Source: a bacterium
Lineage (GTDB): Bacteria; Myxococcota_A; Bradymonadia; UBA7976; UBA1532
Reading direction: 5' to 3'
Length of the DNA: 64,000 bases
Assembly: GCA_030427205.1 (NCBI GenBank)
Contig: JAUHXC010000001.1
Span: 372,001 to 436,000 of the forward strand
The notes below the pieces were generated by a model. It had not been told where the DNA came from and ran no database searches. It saw only the letters and a list, made by a program, of their open reading frames with translations. Positions 7,999 through 16,487 of this stretch are shown here, one piece after another. Made by a program: the position numbers and the translations under genes. The stretch's first letter is position 1, and each line of letters opens with the position of its first letter.

Positions 7999-8976
7999 TC
8001 AGTCCCGGGCGGCGTAGATGAAGACGTCGATGAGCAGCCACAAGAGCGCGATCGCCATGATGATCGGGCCCACCGTCACCCCCAGCACCAAGCCGAGGCC
8101 CGCGGCGGAGCCGCCGATGCCGATGAGGATCAAGCCGACGAGCGTGGTCAGCGCGCCGACGCCGAGGGTCGTCGCCGAGGCGCTGAACGGCTCGTAGGTG
8201 CGGACCATCGGCCGCTCGGGCGCCTCGTGCTCGGCGGCGGTCGTACGCCCCGAGCCGGTCGAGGCGCTCACCCCCAGCGCGGCCCAACCGCGGGCGGCGG
8301 CCTCGACCCGGCGGGTCCGCTCGGCGTAGGCCGCCTGGCCCATGTGGCCGATGATCGTGCGCTCCATCTCGGCCGCGTCGCCCGAGCGGGCCATCAGCGC
8401 CTCGGTCTTGCGGCAGTAGGTGTCGAGGGTCATGTCGAGCGACTGGCGCAGCTTGGGCCCGATGCGCTTGAGCAGCTGCCGCCAGCGGGTCCGCTGGGTC
8501 AGCGGCATGTCGGCGAAGGCCGCGTGGCGATCGACGAAGGCGCCCAGGTCGTCGACCGCGTCGGGGTTCTCCCGCAGGGCGCGCTGCAGGTCGGCGCGCT
8601 CGGTGGGCGTCATGTCGGCCACCCGGCTCAGCGAGTCGCGCAGGGCGCGGTCGATGCGCGGCAGGGCGGCGTTCATCCGGGCCTGCATGCCCGGGTGGGC
8701 CTGATCTTCGGGGCTGAGCTCGATGAAGGCGCCCACCTCGACGAGCGACGCCAGCACGTCGCGGGCGGCCCGATCGCGCTCGGCGTCGAGCGGCCGCGGC
8801 AGCACCATGTGGTGGTCGATGCCGCGCACCGCCTGATCGAGCCGGGCGAGGTGCTGCTGCATGCGCGCCGGGTCGAGGGTCGGGCCGGGGTCGAGGGCCG
8901 AGAGCGACGCGCAGCCGGTCGCCGCGCCGGCGCCGCCGAGCGCGGCGGCCGTCTGCAGAAAGGCACGTCGTTTCAT
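7999..8976 (-). CDS. Twin-arginine/lipobox membrane protein in the biosynthetic operon
   Basis: A 325-residue protein. The N-terminus KRRAFLQTAAALGG has a twin-arginine motif and is followed by ATGC (Cys22), so it looks like a Tat-exported lipoprotein. The middle is a helical, charge-rich domain, and the C-terminal 70 residues hold two very hydrophobic Gly-rich membrane segments ending in IYAARD. A ribosome site (AGGAG) precedes the ATG, which overlaps the DUF1702 stop. It is not a recognised enzyme. It may tether the pathway to the membrane or help export the product; that is inference from operon context. Confidence 0.75.
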   Translation of the reverse strand: MKRRAFLQTAAALGGAGAATGCASLSALDPGPTLDPARMQQHLARLDQAVRGIDHHMVLPRPLDAERDRAARDVLASLVEVGAFIELSPEDQAHPGMQARMNAALPRIDRALRDSLSRVADMTPTERADLQRALRENPDAVDDLGAFVDRHAAFADMPLTQRTRWRQLLKRIGPKLRQSLDMTLDTYCRKTEALMARSGDAAEMERTIIGHMGQAAYAERTRRVEAAARGWAALGVSASTGSGRTTAAEHEAPERPMVRTYEPFSASATTLGVGALTTLVGLILIGIGGSAAGLGLVLGVTVGPIIMAIALLWLLIDVFIYAARD

Positions 8977-9713
8977 CTGGGGTCTCCTGTCGGGGTGTAT
9001 TCGAAGGCGTGGGCCAGCGCGGCGGCGTCACGGGCGCCGCGGTCGAGCGCGTCGTCGGGCGCGTCGCCGAAGCGGTCGCGCACGGCGGCCGGCGCGCACC
9101 CGCCGGCGAAGACCGCGGCGAAGGCGACGCCGCGCCAGATCGCCGGGCGCCGGGCCGCGGGCAGCCGGGCGATACGGGCGGCGATGGCCGATGGCTCACC
9201 GCCCGCGAACCACAGCCCGCGCCCCACGCCGCGGTCGCGGGCCGGGTCGACATCGGCCCAGCCGGCGGCATTGGACGGCGCGAGCAGCACCGTCATGAAG
9301 CCGCGCCCGTCGGCCACCGCGTGGGCCAGCGCGCCGGGCACGCCGCGGGCCGCCGCCGGGCGCTTCAGCCGGGCCACCGCGCAGCCGGCGCCCACCGCGC
9401 GCAGGGCATCGTGGGCCCAGGGGCCGCCCATGGCCGCCGCCAGCGCCGAGGGGCCGTCCGGGTCGAGGCCGTCGAGCGCCGCGAGCGCCATGCCGGCGCC
9501 TTCGACGGCGAACGGGTCGTCCTCGACGGGCGCCCCGGCCAGCGCGGCGCGGTAGCCGCCGAAGAAGCGGGCGATGGCCGCGCGCGCCGCGGGGGCCGCG
9601 AACCCGGCGACGGCCTCGTCGGCCCAGCCGGCCAGCCAGCGGCGGGCCACCGCCCGTCGGCGGGCCGGGCGCGTCTGGTCGACGGCGACGGCGCTCACGG
9701 GGGTACCTCTCAT
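8973..9713 (-). CDS. DUF1702 family protein
   Basis: A 246-residue protein that fits the DUF1702 pattern known from polyketide loci, including enediyne clusters: EGAGMALAALD (residues 71-81), VGAGCAVARL (107-116), then an AVADGRGFM segment (133-140), GVGRGLWF (162-169) and a VFAGG motif near 207, all glycine-turn signatures in the order seen in that family. The biochemical role of DUF1702 is not established. The ATG overlaps the stop of the halogenase-like gene (ATGA) and its stop overlaps the next ATG. Recognition is from remembered motif order, not from a search; a profile search against PF08012 would decide. Confidence 0.65.
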   Translation of the reverse strand: MRGTPVSAVAVDQTRPARRRAVARRWLAGWADEAVAGFAAPAARAAIARFFGGYRAALAGAPVEDDPFAVEGAGMALAALDGLDPDGPSALAAAMGGPWAHDALRAVGAGCAVARLKRPAAARGVPGALAHAVADGRGFMTVLLAPSNAAGWADVDPARDRGVGRGLWFAGGEPSAIAARIARLPAARRPAIWRGVAFAAVFAGGCAPAAVRDRFGDAPDDALDRGARDAAALAHAFEYTPTGDPR

Positions 9714-11242
9714 GCCGCCACCCGCCCGGCCAGCGCCGCGAGGCGGCCTTCGAGCCGGCCCAGGTTCTGGTCGATCTGCGCCACGAGCGCGGCGTCGTCG
9801 ACCCGGCCCTCGGCGTCACGGGCGACGGCGCTGCCGACGTACATCTCGCGGATATCGCGCTGGGTCAGCTGATCGATGACCGCCGGCGCGGGCACCGTCG
9901 CCGCGTCGCGGGCCCAGCGCCGGAACCACGCCTGCGCCCGCGTCTGCAGCTGCTCGATGCGCGCGAAGCGGCGGCGCAGGCGGTGCACCATGACCGGATC
10001 GGGCAGCCAGCCGGCGTCGAAGAGCGTCAGGGTGAAGCCGAAGTACAGCCCCGCATCCCAGGCGAGCTTCTCGGCCATCACCGCCGGCCGCCCGAGCAGG
10101 TCGCCATAGCCGCGATAGCCGTCGAAGTAGTGCCCGGCCATGCGCTGCAGCAACAGCTCGTGGCCCATCACCGCGCGGACCGGCGCCCGCCGCGCGCGGT
10201 CGCCCGCGATCAGCCGGCCGAGACCGGTATTCTGCAGGGCCATGAAGTCGAGCCCCGGCGAGTACAGCGGGTCGAGGCGCAGGCCGGCGTCCCCGGTGAC
10301 CGCCCAGCGCGCGCTGGAGACCGTGCGCCGGCAGCCCCGCGCGATGCGTCGGCGAATGCGAAACCCGCCGTGGGCCCGCCCGCGCAGGTCGTCGGCCAGC
10401 GCCGGCTCGTGCGCTTCGAGCCAGCGCCCCCAGCGGTCGAAGCGGGCGACGGCGCCGTGCCCGTGCACCGCCGGATCGGCGACGATGCCGACGCTGGTAT
10501 CGCCCCCGGGCAGCGGGATGACCCAGACCCAATAGCCGTGGCCCATGAGGTGATTCGTCGCCTGCCAGCGCAGCCCGGCGGGCACCGCGGCCCTCCAGCG
10601 GGTATCGCTCTCCCAGGCCTCGGGGTCGACCCGCCCTTCGAAGCGGGCCCAGGCGGCGTGCACCGGGTGGCCGACGTCGACGGCGAGGTCGAGCTGCCGG
10701 CTCAGCACCGCGCCCAGGCCGCTGGCGTCGATCACCCAGCGGGCGTCGACCGTGAAGCGCCGCGGGCCGTCGACGCAGCGCAGCCGATGGGGCTCGCCGA
10801 TCTCGACCGCGTCGATGCGGGCCCGCCGGCGCTGCACCGGCGTGGCGTCCCCCGGCGTATCGACCTGCGCGCGCAGGAAGTCTTCGAGCAGCGGGCGCTC
10901 GACGTGATGCGCCGGGCGCGGCCAGCCCGGCGGCAGGGGCCCGCCCTCGGCGCTGCCCACCTCGAGCCGCCGGGCGAAAGGCCGCGGGCGGTCGCCGGTC
11001 AGGTGGAAGCGCAGCCCGATCTTGGGCAGGTGGTGGGTATCGAGGTGGTCCGCGACGCCCGGCAGCCGGCGCAGGTGGCAGGCGCCCAGCTCGACGATCG
11101 ACTCGCCCACCGACGGCCCGCGGTCGCGCTCGGGGTCGATCATCACCACCCGCAGCGCGGGGTCGGCGCCGCGCAGCTGAAGCGCCATGGTCGAGCCGGC
11201 GAGCCCGGCGCCGATGATCGCCACGTCGAACGGCCGGCTCAT
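9710..11242 (-). CDS. Flavin-dependent halogenase-like oxidoreductase
   Basis: A 510-residue FAD enzyme. GAGLAG (residues 11-16) is the dinucleotide-binding motif; GPSVGES (42-48) is the second FAD motif typical of halogenases; KIGLRF (74-79) matches the K-x-G-x-x-F region that holds the catalytic lysine in carrier-protein-type halogenases such as CmlS; WVWVIP (238-243) is a full WxWxIP signature; and GDAGLRLDPLYSPGLDF follows. Keeping both Lys and WxWxIP favours real halogenation over monooxygenation, but related oxidases also keep these. The likely substrate is an ACP-bound chain. Translationally coupled to both neighbours by TGATG and ATGA overlaps. Confidence 0.8.
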   Translation of the reverse strand: MSRPFDVAIIGAGLAGSTMALQLRGADPALRVVMIDPERDRGPSVGESIVELGACHLRRLPGVADHLDTHHLPKIGLRFHLTGDRPRPFARRLEVGSAEGGPLPPGWPRPAHHVERPLLEDFLRAQVDTPGDATPVQRRRARIDAVEIGEPHRLRCVDGPRRFTVDARWVIDASGLGAVLSRQLDLAVDVGHPVHAAWARFEGRVDPEAWESDTRWRAAVPAGLRWQATNHLMGHGYWVWVIPLPGGDTSVGIVADPAVHGHGAVARFDRWGRWLEAHEPALADDLRGRAHGGFRIRRRIARGCRRTVSSARWAVTGDAGLRLDPLYSPGLDFMALQNTGLGRLIAGDRARRAPVRAVMGHELLLQRMAGHYFDGYRGYGDLLGRPAVMAEKLAWDAGLYFGFTLTLFDAGWLPDPVMVHRLRRRFARIEQLQTRAQAWFRRWARDAATVPAPAVIDQLTQRDIREMYVGSAVARDAEGRVDDAALVAQIDQNLGRLEGRLAALAGRVAA

Positions 11243-11688
11243 CCGACCCTCCGGGTGGCGACGAGGATCGCCTCGACGATCGGGCGCCCGCCGACGGTGG
11301 CCTGCCCCCAGAAGCGCATCATCGCGCCCAGCACCTGCCGCCGCTCGACGACGTAGTCGAGCACCGCGCCGGGCTCGACCGGGCCGCTCACGGTGGCCTG
11401 GATGCGCCCTACGAGCCCCGCGGCGGCCATCTGCCCGCTCGGCGCCGCCGGCCCCTGTCCCCCTACCTGCTCCAGGCTCACGGCCAGCTGGGCGCATTGG
11501 GCGAGGCCCTCGATCACCGCCGCGCCGGGCCAGATCGAGGCGTCGGCGGGCACCGTGAAGCGGGCTTCGAGGCGGTCGCCGCGGCGGTCGACGACGCGGT
11601 CGACGAAGAGAAACGGCGGGCGGTGGGGCAGGATGGCCTCGATCAGGCGGCGGTCGGCCGGGGCCAGCGGCGAGTCGAGCGGGCTCAT
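11239..11688 (-). CDS. ApeP/FabZ-like hotdog protein lacking the GHF histidine
   Basis: A 149-residue hotdog protein and the first gene of the ten-gene operon. It starts like FabZ (ILPHRPPFLFVDRV, residues 19-32) and keeps the PGAAVIEGLAQ helix (54-64) with Glu60, but the segment normally reading FxGHFPxxP is replaced by PADASIWPG, so the catalytic His is gone. Aryl-polyene ApeP-type proteins have this look. It may be a partner, a specificity subunit or a dehydratase with altered chemistry. ATG 11688 was chosen because FabZ similarity begins there, although the frame is open further upstream. Confidence 0.75.
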   Translation of the reverse strand: MSPLDSPLAPADRRLIEAILPHRPPFLFVDRVVDRRGDRLEARFTVPADASIWPGAAVIEGLAQCAQLAVSLEQVGGQGPAAPSGQMAAAGLVGRIQATVSGPVEPGAVLDYVVERRQVLGAMMRFWGQATVGGRPIVEAILVATRRVG

Positions 11689-11822
11689 CGGACCACACCC
11701 GGTGGGGAGCACAGGCACACCGGCCCACCGGAGCAGACGTGCCCCAGCGGGAGGTATCGGGCGCCGGTGCAAGGGGTCGAGGCGGGCATGGGTATCCGGA
11801 TCGTGGCCACGGGGCGGGCTCA

Positions 11823-11839
11823 AAGCAACCCGCGCGCCA
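11823..11839 (-). promoter_or_regulatory. Candidate sigma-54 promoter of the biosynthetic operon
   Basis: On the minus strand the sequence TTGGCGCGCGGGTTGCTTT has GG and GC separated by exactly ten bases and matches TGGCAC-N5-TTGCT at most positions. It lies about 135 bases upstream of the first ATG (11688). The 246-base gap between the operon and priA holds no convincing gene. If real, the operon would need a sigma-54 activator; two are encoded in this window. This is a pattern match only. Confidence 0.5.
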
Positions 11840-11934
11840 ACCTGCGCGCCCGGCTGCGCGCCATGACGCCGGCGTCAGGCCTCGACAACACCGCGACCGG
11901 CCGCGAGAGCGCTACCCTTCGGTAACGCCCGCCA

Positions 11935-14388
11935 CTACATCAGGTCGTGCGGGTCGACGTCCACGATCAGGCGCGGCTCACTGCCCCGGGTCAGGCTGGC
12001 GGCGTCGACCGCGGCGAGCAGCCGATGCAGCGGGCCCACCCGCGGCGCGGTCAGCATCAGCGCCCAGCGGGTCCGGCCGCGCAGCCGCTCGAGCACCGCC
12101 GGCGCCGGCCCGCGCAGCACGGTGCCGTCGTGGCCCACGCCCGCCCGGCGCAGCACGCTCTCGGTGCGCTGGGCCAGCTCGGCCACCCGCTCGGGATCGC
12201 GCCCTTCGAAGCGCAGCATCGCCGCCCGGGTATACGGCGGCCAGCCGAAGGCCTTGCGCTCGGCGAGCTCGTCGGCGGCGAAGCGCGGGTGGTCGTGGTT
12301 CACCGCCGCCTGCAGGCAGGTATGCTGCGGGTGCCGCGTCTGCACCAGCACCCGCCCCGCCCGCTCGCCGCGCCCGGCGCGCCCGGCCACCTGGGCCAGC
12401 AGCTGGAACGTGCGCTCCGCCGCGCGAAAGTCGGGGAAGTGCAGCCCCGCGTCGGCGTCGAGCACGCCCACCAGGGTCACGTAGGGGAAGTCATGCCCCT
12501 TGGTGACCATCTGGGTGCCGACCAGGATGTCCAGCCGCCGATGGCGCATCGCCGCCAATATCTCTTCCATGCGCCGCGGGTTGGCCGTATCGCGGTCGAG
12601 GCGGGCGATGCGCGCCTGGGGGAACAGCCCGGCCATCGCCTCTTCGACCCGCTCGGTGCCGCGCCCCGGCAGCAATATCTCGCGGTGGTTGCAGCTCGGG
12701 CAGCGCGGCGGCAGCGGGCGGGCGGCGTCGCAATAGTGGCAGCGCAGCTGGCGCCGCCGCTTGTGCCACGTCATCGAGATCGCGCAGTTCTCGCACTCCA
12801 CCGCCTCACCGCACGAGGCGCACTGGGCGAAGGTCGAGAAGCCGCGGCGGTTGAGGAAGACGATCGCCTGCTCGCCGCGGGCCAGGGTCTCGCCGATGGC
12901 CGCCCGCAGCGGCCGCGAGAGGAAGTCGATCCCGTCCTCCGGCGGCGGCGCGGTGTTCAGGTCGACGATCTGCACCTTGGGCAAGGTGCCGCCGGTGGGC
13001 CGCTCGCTGAGGACCAGCCGGGTCAGCTTGCCCGCCTGCACGTTGTGCTCGCTCTCCAGCGACGGCGTCGCGGTGCCCAGCACCACCGGGCACCTCCAGC
13101 GGGCGCCGCGCACCAGCGCCATGTCGCGGCCGTGATAGCGCAGGCCGTCCCCCTGCTTGAAAGACGGGTCGTGCTCCTCGTCGACCACGATCAGCCCCAG
13201 GTCGGGCACCGGGGCGAAGATCGCCGAGCGGGCGCCGATGGCCAGCTTGACCTCGCCCCGCCGCAGCCGCCGCCACTGGTCGTAGCGCGCGCCGGCGCCC
13301 AGGCCGCTGTGCAGCACCGCCAGCTCGTCGCCCAGCCGCGCCCGGAAGCGGCGCACCAGCTGCGGGGTCAGCGCGATCTCGGGCACCAGCACCAGCGCCC
13401 CCTGCCCCCGGGCGAGCACCCGCTCGATGGCCTGCAGGTAGACCTCGGTCTTGCCCGAGCCGGTGATGCCGTGCAGCAGCAGCCCCGAGAACCCCTCGGC
13501 GGCCACGATGGCCTCGACCGCGCGCGCTTGAGCCGGGTTGAGGTCCCGCGGCCGGTCGCGGGTGACCGGCTCGCCGAAGAACGGATCGCGCAGGCGCTCG
13601 ACCTGCTCGACGACCACCGTGCCCTCTTCGACCAGCCGGTTGAGGTGGCTGCGGGCCGGCGCGTGCTCGGCCTCGATCTCGCCGGCCTGCACCGCGCCGC
13701 GGCCCACCAGCCACGCGTGGATGACGTCCCGCTTGAGCGGCTTCTTGCCCGGCCCGCGCGGCTCGCTCGGCGGCGGGGCCACCGCGCGCCAGGCGGGCAC
13801 GGTCTTCACGGTGATCGCGGGCCCGAGCACGATCTCGGTGCGCGCGGCGTAGCCCGCGTCGACCCAGCGCTTCACTCGGCTCGCCGGCGCGTCGAGCACG
13901 TCCACCGGCAGCGCGCCCTCGGCGGACGCCAGCATCGCCAGGCCGCGATCGCCCTCGCCCGCCGCGACCGCCGTGCGGCCGTCCTCGGTGATCACGAGGG
14001 CCCGCCGGGCGGTGAGGTTGGTGCCCGGCGGATGGGCCGCGCGCAGCGCCTCGCCCAGGCTCTGGCGGTAGTAATCCGACATCCAGCGCACGAAGCCGAT
14101 CATCTCGGCGGTGAACGTCGGCCGCTCGGGATCGAGCACCGCGTTGATCGGGCGCAGGTCGATGCCCTCCGGCGGCGGCGTATCGCGCTCGACGATGTAG
14201 CCGACGAGCGTGCGCGGGCCGAACTGCACCCGCACCCGGGCGCCGATCCGGGCGAGGGGGTGCATCGCCTCGGGCACCCCGTAGCTGAAGAGCTGGCGAA
14301 CGGCGGTCGGCACCGCGACCGCTGCGGTATGGGCGAAGCCCTCGGCGTCATCGTCGACGAGCGACAACTGCGCGGCGTCGTCGGCCAC
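11935..14388 (-). CDS. priA: Primosomal protein N', replication restart helicase
   Basis: An 817-residue PriA. An N-terminal PriA DNA-binding domain is followed by a helicase core with GITGSGKTEVY (Walker A, about residues 308-318) and VVDEEHD (DEEH box), a zinc-binding block with CASC, CENC, CHYC and CPSC pairs, and the C-terminal helicase motif GTQMVTKGHDFP with QVAGRAGR. All hallmarks are present and the length is close to the usual 730-800 residues. PriA reloads the replisome at stalled forks. It is separate from the operon downstream of it. ATG 14388 gives the expected N-terminus. Confidence 0.97.
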   Translation of the reverse strand: MADDAAQLSLVDDDAEGFAHTAAVAVPTAVRQLFSYGVPEAMHPLARIGARVRVQFGPRTLVGYIVERDTPPPEGIDLRPINAVLDPERPTFTAEMIGFVRWMSDYYRQSLGEALRAAHPPGTNLTARRALVITEDGRTAVAAGEGDRGLAMLASAEGALPVDVLDAPASRVKRWVDAGYAARTEIVLGPAITVKTVPAWRAVAPPPSEPRGPGKKPLKRDVIHAWLVGRGAVQAGEIEAEHAPARSHLNRLVEEGTVVVEQVERLRDPFFGEPVTRDRPRDLNPAQARAVEAIVAAEGFSGLLLHGITGSGKTEVYLQAIERVLARGQGALVLVPEIALTPQLVRRFRARLGDELAVLHSGLGAGARYDQWRRLRRGEVKLAIGARSAIFAPVPDLGLIVVDEEHDPSFKQGDGLRYHGRDMALVRGARWRCPVVLGTATPSLESEHNVQAGKLTRLVLSERPTGGTLPKVQIVDLNTAPPPEDGIDFLSRPLRAAIGETLARGEQAIVFLNRRGFSTFAQCASCGEAVECENCAISMTWHKRRRQLRCHYCDAARPLPPRCPSCNHREILLPGRGTERVEEAMAGLFPQARIARLDRDTANPRRMEEILAAMRHRRLDILVGTQMVTKGHDFPYVTLVGVLDADAGLHFPDFRAAERTFQLLAQVAGRAGRGERAGRVLVQTRHPQHTCLQAAVNHDHPRFAADELAERKAFGWPPYTRAAMLRFEGRDPERVAELAQRTESVLRRAGVGHDGTVLRGPAPAVLERLRGRTRWALMLTAPRVGPLHRLLAAVDAASLTRGSEPRLIVDVDPHDLM

Positions 14389-14439
14389 GATCCCTCCTGT
14401 GCTGACCCGTCGATTCTACCGCGCCCGAAACCGGCCCGC

Positions 14440-15117
14440 CTACCGTGCCACCTTGGTGACCGTCAGCACCCGCACCGGCCGCCCGGCGAGGCGCACGCTC
14501 AGCCGATGGGGGAAGCGCCCGCCGGTGATCGGCCCCTGCCAGTCGTCGAGGCGCATGTCGCAGGCCCCCGCGTCAGTGCCGAAGCGCACCCGGCGCACCA
14601 CGAAGTCATCCTGATCGACCCAGATCGCGTTCGAGCGTTTGTCGCCGGCCGGCGCCCCGAGCACGTGGCACGGGGTCTGGCCGATGAGGTCGAGGTGCTG
14701 CGCGTCGAGCCGGGCCCCGATGAGCCCCATCAACCCGTTGACGTCGGCCTGGGTGAACAGCGCGCCGAGCACGAGCCGCACCGGCTGGCGCGGCAGCAGC
14801 TCGGTCGCGCCGGTGGAGCGGCTGCCGACCCCCTGCCGCGCGTCGAAGGCCGCACGGCGCCCGTCGGGCCCGTTGACCTCGATCTGCAGCGCCGCGAGAA
14901 ACCGCCACCGTTCGCCCACCGCGATCGGCTGCCCTGCCCCGTCGGTCCGGATCTCGCCGGTCATGGCCGCCTCGATGCCCTTCGAGCCGCGCAGGCGGGC
15001 GGTGGCTTTCTTCAAGACGTGCGGGGTGGGCAGCAGATAGGCCGCGGCGAGGCCCGGCGCGAGCATCAGCCCGGCGAGCCCGGCCGCGCCGGTGAGCATG
15101 TGCCGTCGGTGCAGCAT
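14440..15117 (-). CDS. Secreted protein, possibly LolA-like fold
   Basis: A 225-residue protein with an RRHMLTGAAGLAGLMLAPGLAAA-type export signal (an Arg pair, then a hydrophobic stretch and an Ala-rich cleavage site). The mature part is beta-rich: an early segment about inducing changes in a reference value (GEIRTDGAGQPIAVGERWRF), then NAIWVDQDDFVVRRVRF and a C-terminal FPHRLSVRLAGRPV. This pattern resembles outer-membrane lipoprotein-sorting (LolA-like) proteins, but without a search it stays a guess. It lies 50 bases from priA on the same strand. ATG 15117 was preferred; ATG 15135 and ATG 15100 are alternatives. Confidence 0.55.
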   Translation of the reverse strand: MLHRRHMLTGAAGLAGLMLAPGLAAAYLLPTPHVLKKATARLRGSKGIEAAMTGEIRTDGAGQPIAVGERWRFLAALQIEVNGPDGRRAAFDARQGVGSRSTGATELLPRQPVRLVLGALFTQADVNGLMGLIGARLDAQHLDLIGQTPCHVLGAPAGDKRSNAIWVDQDDFVVRRVRFGTDAGACDMRLDDWQGPITGGRFPHRLSVRLAGRPVRVLTVTKVAR

Positions 15118-15172
15118 GGCGCGACCGTCCCACAACCGCGCCGAGGTTGGTAGCCCTTCGCGACCGCGGCGT

Positions 15173-16060
15173 TCAGCCGTCGCCCGGGGGCAGGGGACGC
15201 AGCGTCGGCGGGTCGGCCTCGGGCGCGGCCTCGACGGCGGCGGGGACCTCGACCGCCGCCTCGCCGCCGTCCTCCAGATCGGCCACCCCGTCGCCCGCGT
15301 CGCCCTCGGGCAGAACGTCGAGCTCGACCACGTCGCCGCCGCCGCCGTTGCTGCGCCGCGCGGCGAGCAGCTCGGCCATGCGCGCGTCCTGGTCGAGAAT
15401 GGGCCGCAGGAAGTGGTCTCGCCGCTCGCTGTCTTCGACCCGCCAGAAGCGGGCCATCACGTGGGCCACCGCGGCGCACAGCGCGTGCTGGATCTGGTCG
15501 AAGGCGGCGTTGACGTCATCCACCGAGATCAGCTCGTCGGGGGTCAGCGCCTCGCGGTAGGCGGGCAGGATCTCACCCAGATCGTCCAGCAGCCCCATGA
15601 TGCGCAGCGCGCGGCACCAGTCGGCGTGCTCGGTGGTCAGGTGGTGGTGGATGTACTCGGCGACGATCAGCTCCTCCTCATAGGGCAGGTTGGTGATCGC
15701 CAGGGCGCCGTCGGGGAAGTAGGTGGCGAGCAGCACCCGGGCCCACTCGTGGCGCTCGGGGTGGTGCGGGTAGCGCCCGGGCACCCGCTTGAGGGCCTGC
15801 ACGATGTCGCCGATGAAGATGTCGACCGCCCGATCGAGCGTGCGCGCCTCGCCGGCGGAGCGGGCGACGCGCTGGATGCGGCGGCGGGCGCGCAGGTCGA
15901 CGTAGAGCCCGACGCCGTCGAGCCCGTAGTCGCAGATGCGCAGCAGCGTCGGGTCGGGCTCGGCGTCGGCGAGCGCGCGGGTCGTGATGAGTGACTGCTT
16001 GGCCCGCCCCGGCGGCTGCAGGCGCAAGTTGATACGGCTGGTATAGCCCTTGATGACCAT
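15173..16060 (-). CDS. Hypothetical cytoplasmic protein with acidic tail
   Basis: A 295-residue protein beginning MVIKGYTSRINLRLQ. A strong GAGGAGG ribosome site sits a few bases before ATG 16060 and fixes the start. The body (residues 40-230) is helical with many His and Arg residues (for example EYIHHHLTTEHADW); the last 60 residues are an acidic Ala/Val/Pro/Glu-rich tail that looks disordered. No catalytic motif or membrane segment is visible and no family was recognised. A long AT-rich inverted repeat lies about 90-115 bases upstream and may control it. Confidence 0.7.
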   Translation of the reverse strand: MVIKGYTSRINLRLQPPGRAKQSLITTRALADAEPDPTLLRICDYGLDGVGLYVDLRARRRIQRVARSAGEARTLDRAVDIFIGDIVQALKRVPGRYPHHPERHEWARVLLATYFPDGALAITNLPYEEELIVAEYIHHHLTTEHADWCRALRIMGLLDDLGEILPAYREALTPDELISVDDVNAAFDQIQHALCAAVAHVMARFWRVEDSERRDHFLRPILDQDARMAELLAARRSNGGGGDVVELDVLPEGDAGDGVADLEDGGEAAVEVPAAVEAAPEADPPTLRPLPPGDG

Positions 16061-16147
16061 GGGAGCCTCCTCAGGAGGTGGTTGAGTGTCGTGTGTGCCC
16101 GTCGTGTGACGAGTTGCCGTGCCAAAAGAAGTAGCGCGCCGTATCCG

Positions 16148-16176
16148 ATCCGTCAAATGTTTCTTTCTTGACGGAT
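16148..16176. promoter_or_regulatory. Perfect 9-bp inverted repeat upstream of the 15173-16060 gene
   Basis: ATCCGTCAA, an 11-base spacer and TTGACGGAT form a perfect inverted repeat in an AT-rich patch, followed on the plus strand by TTTT. It could be an operator about 90-115 bases before ATG 16060, or an intrinsic terminator for plus-strand transcripts. No plus-strand gene ends here, so an operator is the better guess. Confidence 0.4.
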
Positions 16177-16332
16177 TTTTGAACTACCGCTCCGCGGCAC
16201 TCTACGGCAAGAAAACATGACCGAACAGAACGGTCCTGCCCTCGACCTCGCGCCGCGCGCGGCATTCCTGAAGGCGCCTGCGCCGCGGGCGGGCCTGACC
16301 CCGCGCTCTGCGCGCAGCCGGATGGTCGGCGA

Positions 16333-16416
16333 GGCCCCGGCCGCGAATTCTGCGCGCTGGCGGATGGCCGACCGGGCCCCGGCCGCGAACTCTGCGCGCT
16401 GGTGGGTGGCCGGCCA
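16333..16416. repeat. Two copies of a 42-bp tandem repeat
   Basis: Two adjacent 42-base units beginning GGCCCCGGCCGCGAA (about 16333 and 16375), with a more diverged copy just before. The period of 42 bases is 14 codons, and each strand reads as 14-residue repeats (for example APAANSARWRMADR on plus). No start codon with a ribosome site belongs to any of these frames. This block opens the repeat-rich stretch between the genes at 15173-16060 and 17098-18168. Confidence 0.75.
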
Positions 16417-16487
16417 GCCCGGACGGCGCGGGCTTCACCGCCGCAGACGGTCACGCGGGCCAGACCGTCGCGGCGCACGCGATCGTC

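Noticed and set aside
16104..16124. A sigma-54 promoter before the 15173-16060 gene
   Set aside because: TGGCACGGCAACTCGT has a good -24 half but CG instead of GC at -12.
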